Shown: positions 55,201 to 64,000 of the stretch, one piece after another
Numbering within the stretch: the stretch's first letter is position 1
How the letters are laid out: the number at the start of each line of letters is the position of its first letter
From: Ciona savignyi
Lineage: Eukaryota; Chordata; Ascidiacea; Phlebobranchia; Cionidae
NCBI GenBank assembly: GCA_000149265.1
Contig: CH003051.1
Location: 20,899 to 84,898 of the forward strand
Reading direction: 5' to 3'
Length of the DNA stretch: 64,000 nucleotides
Notes under the pieces: generated by a model
Seen by the model: only the letters and a program-made list of their open reading frames with translations
Told to the model about the DNA's origin: nothing
The model's database searches: none
Made by a program: the position numbers and the translations under genes

Positions 55201-58200
55201 GTGATACTCGTTGGGGACAGATGAAGAGATATTCGGTCGCCAAGTTGTTCAGATTCTCTCTGTTGTCGCAGCCTGCGGGTTGACACTGTAAAAGGGGGTT
55301 GTTAGATTGGTTTGTTCAACAATAACTTGGTGGGTTAGTGCGTCGCCCTTTAGAATAAGGGTTAAATGTTTAATATTATATACTTGCTAGTCGGTTGTGT
55401 GGTTAGGCAAGGCACTTGGCGAAGAAATATCACATTCCGGTGGTTTATTGGGATTGTTGTGTTTATCGAGTTTTACTAAAATTGAAGGAATGTCTACATC
55501 GTATACAATATGATGCATAGCTACGGTAAACCGACGATATACGCGAATTATTTGAAATATTACCCGGTATAACTATTACTCTGATCTAGTGATATATCTG
55601 ATTATTCTTAAAGAACAATCTTAGTTTATTTTGCTTGACAGAATTTGTGCCGACAATGTCGACATTTCTAGAATATACCCCAAAAAGTATATAAAATAAT
55701 ACACTTCGGCTGTGTTGGCGAATGGTTAACGAAAACAATTTTTATACCAATTTTATACCAAAAAGGCTTTGTTGGCCGCCCCTTTGTGAGTTCGAAACTT
55801 AGCACGGTTTAAATTTACTTTTCGATTGTAAGTTATTACAAATTAACCCTTTGACGACGACGAAACTTTTGCAGTTTTTGGCACTTTTGAGTAAGGTTGC
55901 TTTAACCTTGTTTGCTGCGAATACTCTTGGACTTAGGGAAAAACAATCTATTACAAAGTTGTCCAGTAGATAAATTTCTACAAATTGGTATTTTTATTTT
56001 TTTGATGACGTTGTAGTATTTGTAATGACGTCATAATTAGTAATTTATACTCTAATTACTCGTTACTGGTAGCTTGTAAAAGATAGCAATGTATTACAAA
56101 AGTGTTCAAAATGAAATTTCCTTCAAAGTAACGTCTTTTATTTTTTGATGACGTCAACTAAGCGTGATGACGTCACATAAAACTGACAAATATGGCATTT
56201 CATCACCACAATCACTGTCGGCCTCGATCATGCTGGCAGCCTAATCCGCTGTAATCTATTCCGAAGTTGCCATATTTCTTCCGAATATCAAATAATAATT
56301 GAAATACAAAGTAAACAAAGGCGAAAAAATGAATAAATATCAATAGTAATTAGAAAAAAACATTTACACATATGTTTACATATATTGTTGAAAATCGAAA
56401 ATGACTGGAAAACTCGAAAACAAAGATGGCTACTGCTAGTTTTATTCTCACAGCAACTGGTGTAACAATTTTAACTCCCTAGAACCCAAAAAAGCGATAT
56501 TTTACCTAAAAGTTAAACTTTGAAGAAAAAATGTTTGGAGTAATATTACTCAAAATTTTTAAACGGAAGGATTATGTTTTTATACGTTATTTCGAAAGAT
56601 CTATTCAAATGCTTTCCAAAAATATCAAAACTAGGAAAATCCCCCAAGAAACGACTGAATTGTGCATTTTTTTCGGGGACACATCTGGGTTACAAATATG
56701 TAACCGTCGTCGTCTAAGGGTCCATATTTACTTTCTTATCAATATGATTAATGTAAGGTTTAACGACCATGTCATATTTTAGCTCCGCTGTGTGTATTAA
56801 CTGATTTGTTTTAACCACTGTAGTTTTGCCATTTTACCTCCTTTTTTAATAACTATGCTCTTCTTATTTAATGTAATAAAGCAAAACTAAACTAAACTTA
56901 ACATTCTTACTTCGGGGTAATGCTGAATAACTAGTTGGTAGTGGTCTCGTTTAAACACAGCAAGAAGCAAAGCTTTGTATGTTGTTCCGTCCATCAGATC
57001 GGGAAAAGCCTCAGCCACGAATATCATGCCTTCGTCGACGGTCGCTCCTTGAAGGATCGGCTTCTTCTGTTCCTTGTCCTGAGCGACGAAAATATGTTTG
57101 TCCGACCGATTAGCTTGGTGGTTTTCAGCCAGAAGGTTGTAGGTTCTAAACTGCTCGCTAGCTAGTCAGTTTTGTCCTTAAATAAATAACTTTACGGACA
57201 CTGCCTGAATCCAGTAGAGATACGGGTTTTACTAATTAAAGAAGCATCTTAATTGCAGAAAACACATTGCATTAGTTTTAATAATTGCCCAAATTCAGTA
57301 AAACAATGGGTTTTACTATATTAAAGGAATGACTTAAGTATACACAACACACTTAACGACCGGTTAGTCTGGCGGTTTAGTGCGACGCCTTTCAACCGAA
57401 AGGCTGCTGGTTAGAAACTGGTCGCTCGCTAGTCGCTTATGTCCTTGGCCAAGGCACTTAACGAACATTGAACCCAACAGATCAATGGGTTCTACCAAAT
57501 TGAAGGAACGTATCCATCATACACAACGCACTGCAATAGCTCCGGTAACCCGACGGTGGGCGCGAGGTGATCTGACGATTGCCCGTTTTCTATGACCCCT
57601 TACGTTTCCCCATCCACGGAGATAAGCATGGACATCCTATCCTGAACTTAACAACGCTCACTTGCATGAATGCATCAATAGGTTGTTGCGGAACAACATC
57701 TCCGTCAATCACTGGGCTCCACTGCTGGAAGATAGTGGTCACCAATGAAGGATCCGTAAGCTCGAGAGATGTCTCGTTAAAGGCAAACTCTAATTGATCC
57801 AATGTCCTGAAGCAATTTAATAGTGGTCACTTTAACAACTATTGAAATGTTATCTGAGGCGGCCAGTTAGCATGGCGGTTAAGTGCGTCGCCTTTCAATC
57901 GAAAGGTTGCAGGTGCGAAACTGGTCGCTAGCTATAGTCGGTTGTGTCCTTGGGCAAGGCACTTTACATACATTGTCCAAATCCAGTAGATTAGTGGGTT
58001 CTATCGAGTTAAAAGAACGTGTCTATCATATACAACACACTGCAATAGCTCCGTTAACCCGACGGTGGGCGCGAGGTGATCTGACAATTGCTCGAGTGTT
58101 AACCCCCTTGGTTTTCCCATTCACGGGGATAAACATGAATATCCTGGCCTAAGTTCCGTCGGGCCTTAATTGTTGGTTGCATATGGATACAATAGTAAGA

Positions 58201-61200
58201 ATGCAATGTAATAAAAATGTCCTAAAATTTTTCACCTTCCACGTAGACAAGCCATGTCATTACGGGCACACCCAGCTGCCTCAGCAAATCGCCCGCCAAA
58301 CTCTTGGGCGTCAGGTACTGTTCGAAACGGCAGCCCGAAAGGATTGCTTTCCATGATAGCTTGGTGAAAGAGGTTGTCACTTATGCTTGACGTAAGGTGA
58401 ACTCCAATTGACTCGGCGCCAGCACTCTGCCCGAAGAGCGTCACCTGTAAGGTCGTGTGGCCGAATGGTAAAGGTCCCTGATGAATATGCTAATTTTATA
58501 CAAAAAAAACTGCCTTGGGGTTGATTCTGTCAGTATTTAAAATTTACCCGTTAAAAAAACTTTTATAACAGTACGGTCGTATGGCTAAATGGTTAAACCG
58601 GCCAATAGAAATAATTACAAAAACAGTTTTGGTTACCATCCCATCATGGTTTCGATCCTTGACTGAGTAAAAAAAAAGTAAAAACTCTCTTGTAAAGTAC
58701 AATCGTGTGGCCTATTTTTTAACGCGCCTGATACACATACCATTTCTATACAAAATTTCTACAATCTATCACGTGCTACAAACTTCGCTGGTAAAAACGG
58801 CCGCAACAAGCAATATTTGTCTATTAACCTTTGAACTGAGTGTATTTGCACTAATGGGGGCGTGTTTATGTAGAAGGCTGGCATAAGTAATGTGAATCTT
58901 AGTTGGTTGAGTATTTTTCGTTTACACAATGCAAACACGCAATAAAATCTTTAAAAAAATGAGAACAAAAAGGATTTTTGTTCATCTGATAAAACACCCA
59001 ACAGAACGATTCTTAAATGAATTTTGGAAACGGGGAAAATACGTTAAAGGGACCTTCGTTAAATTCAATACAACCACTAGGTTCAAGCAATGTCCGCAAA
59101 ATTTGAACCATTGGACTGGTTAATTACATCACAACTCCTTGAATTCATGAATGTTGTGTCCTTGAGTCGGTCACTTAACGGACCCTGTTTTCAAACCGCA
59201 TTTACTCAACAAATCGTCGTGAGATTTTTTCCCTATTTATTTTTTAATACTGGAGCAAAAATGAACAAATTAAAACTAAACTTGACCGCAAACTTTTATT
59301 TTAGAATGAAGCACAATAATTTTGATTTATATACTTTATTTTGCTTAATTACTTTTAATTAAAATTCTACATTTTGTCTGTCGACCCTGTATTGGCATAC
59401 CTATATTAAATAAGCAGTTTTAATACTAAGGTTTTTTAAAGGAACGTCTCAATGATATACACAACACACTACAAGAGCTTCAGTTATCTGATGGCGAGCG
59501 CGAGGTAATCTAAAGATTTTCCGTGTAAAAACACCCCTTGCGTTTTCCCGTTAATGAACATTAAGCATAAATATTCAATCTAATCATATGCACAACAAAC
59601 TAAAAGAGCTTAAGGTATCTGATGGTGGGTGCGAGATGATCTGATGATTCCCCGTTTAAAAACGCCCTTTGAGTTTTCACACTCACGAAGATAAAACACG
59701 AATATTCAATCCACTACTTCCTACTGTTCTTACCTTGTTCGGATCGCCTCCAAAATGTTTAATATTATCTCGTACCCACTCCAGCGTTTTTACTTGGTCC
59801 CAGAACCCGAAGTTTCCCTTTCCTTCATTCTCCCCTGTTCCTTGGACCAGGAATCCGAGATGAGCGACCCTGCGTGTTTGGTGAATAGGGGTGCGTTACC
59901 ACACGGGCAGTTGTACCGATACTTATACCGAATTACAGACAAAAAAAACGGTCTTGGCAACGAACTAATTATGGGTTCGAAACTATGCCCGGTAAAAAAA
60001 GAATGAGAAAAAATACAAGAAAGTCAACTGTACAGTAACGAACTGACTTTAAACCCGCTATAATAAAGTAAATAACGAAAAACATGCGCCACGGATTGTT
60101 TAAGTCATACACATGTTAAAAGAAACGCTTAGGACAAAAAAACTTAAAATACCATTTCAATCACGTTAAAATCACCTGTAATTAGTTGTGACCACTATAA
60201 CGTCCCCCATTCCCGCCATAAACCGACCGTCATACAACACACAAGAGCCAGCTCCGTTTAGAAAGTTTCCACCGTAGAACCAGACCATAACAGGCAACGA
60301 CTCTCCCCTCTCCGTTTGTGAACTGAGGATCCACTTGATAGTGATCCTGCTCGATTATTGAGTTCTTTGAAACCTTTGAAGCAAGTCTTCGCGGCGCCCA
60401 TACGTTCAGATAGAGACAATCCTCACTAGTCTGAAAGAATACTCTGTTTAGGGATCATAATTAGAATGTATTTGGACTTGCAGTGTCCGCCTTTGATAAG
60501 TCAATTTCTGATCTATATCGTTTGGTCTACATTAAATTTTGTTTACAAATTAATATATTTAATATATAATATATTTATTTAATTATATACTTTTTTTTAG
60601 ATGACGTGTTTTAACGACTGTTCGTTTTGCCGTCTTTTCCCGTGTGTCGTGATTATATTCGTTTGCCATTTATTTAATATTGTGGCAAAAATGAATAAAC
60701 TAAACAAAAAGCAAAGGGTATTTTACTTTTTCTGGGATGAGTACCCTGTAATACAACGCTTATACACACGCAATACAATATAATAATCAAATAGATACCA
60801 ATTTTTACTTATGAGGTATTATATTGTATTTTTTTTGTAAGTAATTTGCGAACAAAGACGATTAGCAATATTAAACGTTATTAAGTTTTTACCATAATTG
60901 TATTTGAATAAGTACAATCTTGTATGTACTTATTTAAATAGTATTATATAATACAAGTATAAACAATGCTTGTTTTAAAATAAGAATCGAATAGAAGAAC
61001 TTATACCTTTAACTTAATAAAACCGTTTAATTCTATTTGAATAAGGACCAATAATTTGGTTATGTTTTATTCCCGTGAATGGGAAAACGCATTTGACGTT
61101 ATCACATGGGAACCGTCAGAATATCACAGCTATTAGCCTACAGTGTTTTATGTGTGATTCAGAGATTACTTCAATTTAGTAGAAGTTATCATTCCACTGG

Positions 61201-62709
61201 GTTTAGGCAATAGACGTTAAGTGCTTTGCCCAAAGACACAACCGACTAGCTAGCGACCAGTCTCGAACCTGCAACCCTTCGGCTGAACGGCGACGCACTA
61301 ATCCAACAACCTACATGAAGTCGGACGTTGCATTTGAAGAAAGGCAAGTAATTGATTAAATGTCTTCTATAGCGACTTACCTGATGTGGGCATGAATACT
61401 CGGACGCGGGCTGATCACAGATCTGCGGACAGGCAGGTCGTTTGTAAGTTCCGTTCCAGTATTTCTCCGAGAATTGAAGTGGATCACGTGGGTTACGCCA
61501 CCGCCAATCACCGACCGGCGGTTGGCTGAAAGGAATCCCGAGAAACATGGCGGATTCCGTAGAAAGCTCCCCAACCACCACCCCTTGGTTTGCTGGGAAT
61601 AAATGGTTATTTAGGGTATTGGGTGGGATTAAGGGAAAGTAGAAAATAAACTCAACCTAACAATCTGTCCAACCGCGTGTAATATAAATGAAAATTACTG
61701 GTCGGGCGGGGCAAGTATAGGATATCAGGATATTAATGTTTATCCACGTTAATGGAAAAACCAAGGGGATTAACACACGGACAATCGTCAGATCACCTCG
61801 CTCCCACCGTCGGGTTACCGAAGCTATTGCAGTGTGTTGTGTATTATTGACACGTTCCTTCAATTTGGTGGAACCCATTAATCCGCTGGGTTCAGGCAAT
61901 GTCCGTTAAGCGTCTTGCCCAAGGACACAACCGACTAGATAGCGAACAGTTTCGCACCTGTAACCTTTCGAAAAAGGAGACGCACTTAAATCGCCAGACA
62001 AACCGTCTGAACTAAGATCGATAAGATGACTCCAAGCATTTACTTTATGGTTGTGTTGTTTGATATATTGTTAACGGGTTTGTCTGAACCCAGTGGATTA
62101 ATGATTTCTATTGAAATTAAACAAACGTCTCAACCATATACAACATACTGCAAAAGCTGATATAACCACATGGTTTGCGCGAGGTAATCTGACGATTACT
62201 CGTGTAAGAACACCAATTGTGTGTTTCAATTCATTGTGTTGTTTAGCAAGTCACTAAACGGACATCAATTGAACCTTGTGGATAAATAGGTTCTACTAAA
62301 TTAAATGAACATTTCATTAATACACTGCAAAAACGTCTTTAATCCGATGATGGGAACAAGGCTGTCTCACGATTGACGATTATAAATCGTTTTTTTCTGG
62401 TGCTTTTTTTGTTCACACGAGAATATCCTATTTTTTACGCTCGTGTAGCCGCAATCTAATTAACAATACTCTACAACAATAGTCTACAAAATGGTAGTAG
62501 TGTCAAGCCCATGATGGGTTCGAAACTAACCCCCTAATAAATAAAACCTGTACTGCACTAGTAACATTTTCGCACTTACTTTCTGCCTGAACCAAGTCGA
62601 CCGTCTCAGTAACTTCATTCTGGGGTAGAACTATCGCAATGGGGACAACTATAGCTGCTACACACAACACCGATATTATAAAGACAACATATTTCTTATC
62701 AAAACCCAT
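52243..62709 (-). CDS. Type-B carboxylesterase/cholinesterase-like enzyme, membrane-anchored
   Basis: Ten exons: 62709-62580, 61592-61381, 60430-60176, 59869-59734, 58444-58236, 57806-57662, 57078-56911, 55285-55142, 54521-54345, 52422-52243 (stop TGA 52245-52243). The product is about 584 aa, normal for the family. Residues 9-29 form a single hydrophobic segment (FIISVLCVAAIVVPIAIVL) after FDKKY, so a type II signal anchor or uncleaved signal is likely and the catalytic part would face the lumen or outside. Alpha/beta-hydrolase landmarks: GIPFSQPPVG, EDCLYLNVWAP, oxyanion-hole region WFYGGNF, FGQSAGAES with nucleophile Ser about 251, VDEGMIFV with Glu about 378, and VCHAAELAYLF with His about 480. 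The triad is intact. Exon 3 needs one base skipped at a GGGG run (60301-60310) to stay in frame; all other phases close. Substrate cannot be told from sequence. The ATG lies one base after a possible acceptor (agatag). Confidence 0.9.
52448..52705 (-). mobile_element. Diverged SINE-1, antisense
   Basis: Contains tataggatatttatatttac, gttaacacggacaatagtca, ccggagctgttgcagtatgt and a head complement acccaccaagctaattggtc. It lies about 25 bp upstream of the last esterase exon, in its intron. Confidence 0.7.
52868..54103 (+). mobile_element. SINE-1 interrupted by a DNA transposon
   Basis: The SINE runs from tctgacgggttaatcattgc to ggggataaacatg at 53134 and its tail resumes as tatatcccatcctatccta at 54086. 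Everything between is the inserted element at 53137-54085. Confidence 0.9.
53137..54085. mobile_element. Non-coding DNA transposon flanked by TA
   Basis: A 949-bp element with TIRs GGGGAAAAGTGGGTAAAATG and the complement GGGGAAGAGTGGGTAAAATG, one mismatch over at least 24 bp. TA occurs on both sides (53135-53136 and 54086-54087). Comparison with intact SINE tails shows the pre-insertion site was close to aacatgtatatcc. No ORF. Internal palindromic arms at 53866-53879 and 53889-53902 repeat the aaaatgggcc motif of the ends. TA duplication suggests the Tc1/mariner group or a similar family, which I cannot settle. Confidence 0.88.
54568..54770 (-). mobile_element. SINE-1, antisense, head missing
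   Basis: Contains atattcatgtttatctctgt, gacacacgggcaatcgtcag, cagtgtgttgtatatgatag and atccgctgggtt. An AT insertion precedes caatgtccgtaaagtgcc, where it ends. Confidence 0.8.
54795..54850 (-). mobile_element. SINE-2 fragment, antisense
   Basis: Reads gtttcgaacccatgatgggc, then tcaagtctgttttgtataga and tagtcgcgttac. Confidence 0.5.
55320..55545 (+). mobile_element. Strongly diverged SINE-1
   Basis: Contains ttggtgggttagtgcgtcgc, tagtcggttgtgtggttagg and caaggcacttggcg, then an eroded body. Confidence 0.55.
55705..55815 (+). mobile_element. SINE-2 copy
   Basis: Contains cggctgtgttggcgaatggt, ttaacgaaaac and the box B region tgtgagttcgaaacttagca with a following ggtttaaa. Confidence 0.5.
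55816..56910. other. Esterase intron 7, remainder
   Basis: Holds several TGACGTCA-type sites (near 56022, 56151 and 56168). An 83-codon plus-strand ORF at 56531-56782 has no support. No exon seen. Confidence 0.4.
57105..57290 (+). mobile_element. Diverged SINE-1
   Basis: Contains ttcagccagaaggttgtagg, actgctcgctagctagtcag and ggacactgcctgaatccagt. The 3' third is missing. Confidence 0.65.
57358..57645 (+). mobile_element. SINE-1, near full length
   Basis: Head gtctggcggtttagtgcgac, ggtcgctcgctagtcgctta, body gcactgcaatagctccggta and tail atggacatcctatcctg. It ends about 15 bp before an esterase exon edge (57662). Confidence 0.85.
57858..58150 (+). mobile_element. SINE-1, near full length
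   Basis: Starts ggcggccagttagcatggcg. The head is very tRNA-like (ggcggttaagtgcgtcgcct, ggttgcaggtgcgaaactgg). It ends aacatgaatatcctggccta. Confidence 0.9.
58452..58790 (+). mobile_element. Three SINE-2 copies in a row
   Basis: Heads at 58452 (ggtcgtgtggccgaatggta), 58572 (acggtcgtatggctaaatgg) and 58688 (acaatcgtgtggcctatttt). The middle copy is the fullest, with gtttcgatccttgactgagt and an A-rich end. Spacing of about 115-120 bp makes this a head-to-tail cluster. Confidence 0.6.
58800..59430. other. Esterase intron 4, repeat-poor part
   Basis: AT-rich, with two unsupported overlapping ORFs (58929-59123 and 59090-59362). I see no element or exon. Confidence 0.35.
59430..59720 (+). mobile_element. 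Two tandem SINE-1 3' fragments
   Basis: The body and 3' end occur twice: cacaacacactacaagagct and tctgatggcgagcgcgaggt, then a similar copy from 59580 with ctgatggtgggtgcgagatg. Each ends in a form of aagcataaatattcaat. Confidence 0.55.
59888..60005 (+). mobile_element. SINE-2, 3' two-thirds
   Basis: Contains gtaccgatacttataccgaa, aaaaacggtcttggcaacga, gggttcgaaactatgcccgg and an A-rich end. Confidence 0.6.
61030..61045 (+). other. Exact 16-nt match to the Ciona spliced-leader exon
   Basis: The sequence attctatttgaataag equals the spliced leader I remember for Ciona. It is followed by gaccaat rather than a GT donor, so it is not a working SL RNA gene as it stands. A one-mismatch relative (attgtatttgaataag) occurs about 130 bp upstream, ending near 60912. 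Confidence 0.5.
61060..61310 (-). mobile_element. SINE-1, antisense
   Basis: Contains tattcccgtgaatgggaaaa, acaaccgactagctagcgac and cagtctcgaacctgcaaccc. The middle is diverged. The copy ends about 70 bp before esterase exon 2. Confidence 0.75.
61715..62010 (-). mobile_element. SINE-1, full length, antisense
   Basis: Contains gtataggatatcaggatatt, ttaacacacggacaatcgtc, gcagtgtgttgtgtattatt, caaccgactagatagcgaac and an eroded head complement. Confidence 0.88.
62080..62410 (+). mobile_element. Strongly diverged SINE-1, partly duplicated
   Basis: Contains gtctgaacccagtggattaa, catatacaacatactgcaaa and gcgcgaggtaatctgacgat, then a second eroded body from 62240 (gcaagtcactaaacggacat). Confidence 0.55.
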
Positions 62710-63484
62710 CCTATCTTTACAAGAACCCTACAAGGAATCGAGCTGTACAAAAGTTATACAAAATGTCCTAATTCTATATGGTCTAGAACGCTGCTGAAAA
62801 TTGAGCCCACAAAAGTTACAAAATCATATAAAGTTGACCAGATAACCTTGATCTTCTCAGTACAAGCGTGACCTTCAGTTCTCATAGACTGTCAAACTGA
62901 TTGCATTTGTGCTGCTGCGAAGTGTCTGATTTTAAACACCAAACTAAATCTTTAAATCAAATCGTTCAGAAATACAAAAAATCGTTCTAAATTTATATTT
63001 GTTCAAACCACAGCAAAAAAATGCAACAATTAAACTCGTTTTACACTTGATCTGATTTTAATCATCAAATATTACTTTATAGTATGAATTAGAGCAATTA
63101 ATCTAATGGACTTTCTGTAATAATTTTTCAAGTGACAACAAAAACAAGACAAATCTTACATGGAAATGCCTTAGTCATTACGACCTGGCCTAGTTATCGC
63201 GATAAGTTTACGAGCATTTAAGCAAGATTAGTTAATCATGAAGCTGATATTTATTTTGGCCGCATTGTTTTAGTCAGTGTGGTACTGCGCAGGGGCAAAC
63301 AACATAACTTAAACCTCATAATGTTTGTTCAGTGTTAAACACAAGACCAATATTTGTAATGCAAGTTGTAAACGCAGTGTTGTAATTCCTGGTTTTGTAG
63401 GTTTGCCCGTTGGTTTATCTAAACAGGGAAGTTTTTTTATACCAGTCTAATTTCGAAACAATAATGAGCTGGAATATTATATAA
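62710..63484. other. Upstream flank of the esterase gene
   Basis: AT-rich, no gene seen. A TATA-like ttatatgat lies on the minus strand near 62822-62830, about 115 bp upstream of the ATG, but I cannot say whether it is used. Confidence 0.3.
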
Positions 63485-63810
63485 GATATTTATGTTTAAT
63501 CCCATTAATTGAACAACACAGGAGGAGTTATCACACGAGTAATTATCAACTCGTGAATACGTATAAGGTCGTTATCTATTGGACAATCGTCAGATACCTC
63601 GCGCCCGTGCTTGGGTTACTAGAGAGCTATTGCAGTGTGTTGTGTATGATTAAGACGTTTCTTCAATTTTAGTAGAACCCTGTTAATCTACTGGGTTTGA
63701 TGTTCGCTATGTGCCTTGCTCAAGGACACAACCATCTCGCTGACGACCAATTTCGAACCTTCAACCCTTTAACTAAAATGGGACGCACTAAATCATTAGG
63801 CTGGCCGTAT
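63485..63810 (-). mobile_element. SINE-1, antisense, with an internal insertion
   Basis: Contains taagatatttatgtttaatc, ggacaatcgtcagatacctc, gcagtgtgttgtgtatgatt and gctcaaggacacaaccatct. About 50 bp of foreign sequence sits between the tail and the body (63545-63580). Confidence 0.7.
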
Positions 63811-63849
63811 TTGAAAAGAATTCGCAAATTGTAACTGATTTTAAGACCG

Positions 63850-63920
63850 TATTTATATACAATACAGCTAATTATTAGTCGCGTAACCATTCGGCCACTC
63901 GATCATACGTCCTTGAGCAT
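63850..63920 (-). mobile_element. SINE-2 head, antisense
   Basis: The reverse complement reads atgatcgagtggccgaatgg, ttacgcgac. Confidence 0.5.
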
Positions 63921-64000
63921 GTTTGTGAATATCTTGGGCAAACCCGAACTAAATTAAATCTACATTGACAGCAATACGTCCTTGTTTTTCGTTTTTTTAA

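Overview
The window is nuclear DNA from a tunicate, most likely Ciona (C. intestinalis / C. robusta). The evidence is AT-rich sequence, compact multi-exon genes with GT-AG introns, splice acceptors sitting a few bases upstream of several ATGs (as in spliced-leader genes), an exact copy of the 16-nt Ciona spliced leader as I remember it, and dozens of copies of a tRNA-derived SINE. Five gene models have splice phases that close. A sixth gene is cut by the left edge. The species call and the protein names come from remembered family sequences, not a search.

Layout. 1-836: first two coding exons of a basic protein on the minus strand, running off the left edge. 837-18055: about 17 kb with no confident gene; it holds weak exon candidates near 4.5, 5.1-5.6, 6.6 and 10.8 kb, a cluster of CACGTG and TGACGTCA sites at 10.3-10.5 kb, MITEs and SINEs. 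18056-26665 (minus): a complete nine-exon IQCD/DRC10 gene, a nexin-dynein regulatory complex subunit of motile cilia; its introns hold an assembly gap, SINEs, minisatellites and two hAT-type MITEs. 28241-28960 (plus): a single-exon secreted CAP-domain protein with a probable GPI-anchor tail, divergent from IQCD. 29930-33449: a complete hAT transposon with TIRs and a perfect 8-bp target duplication, carrying a broken transposase and a nested MITE. 33932-51115 (plus): a twelve-exon SSUH2 (ssu-2 homologue) gene with an N-terminal YPPQQG repeat, six CxxCxGxG zinc-binding motifs and a C-terminal CaaX-like box. 42954-48950 (minus): a seven-exon secreted-protein gene of unknown identity, nested wholly inside one SSUH2 intron. 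52243-62709 (minus): a ten-exon type-B carboxylesterase/cholinesterase-like gene with an N-terminal membrane anchor and the full Ser-Glu-His triad, but with one apparent single-base frameshift. 62710-64000: its upstream flank.

The genes do not form a functional pathway; they are ordinary neighbours: IQCD is ciliary, CAP and the nested gene are secreted, SSUH2 is a zinc-binding protein, and the esterase is probably a membrane ectoenzyme. SSUH2 and the esterase are convergent, 1.1 kb apart.

The most unusual features concern how repeats and genes interlock: an intron of the nested gene built almost entirely of four 109-bp satellite units that resemble part of the local SINE, a 35-bp array that duplicates a splice acceptor five times, a MITE whose empty site is preserved in a neighbouring tandem duplicate, and stop codons that overlap AATAAA in two genes.
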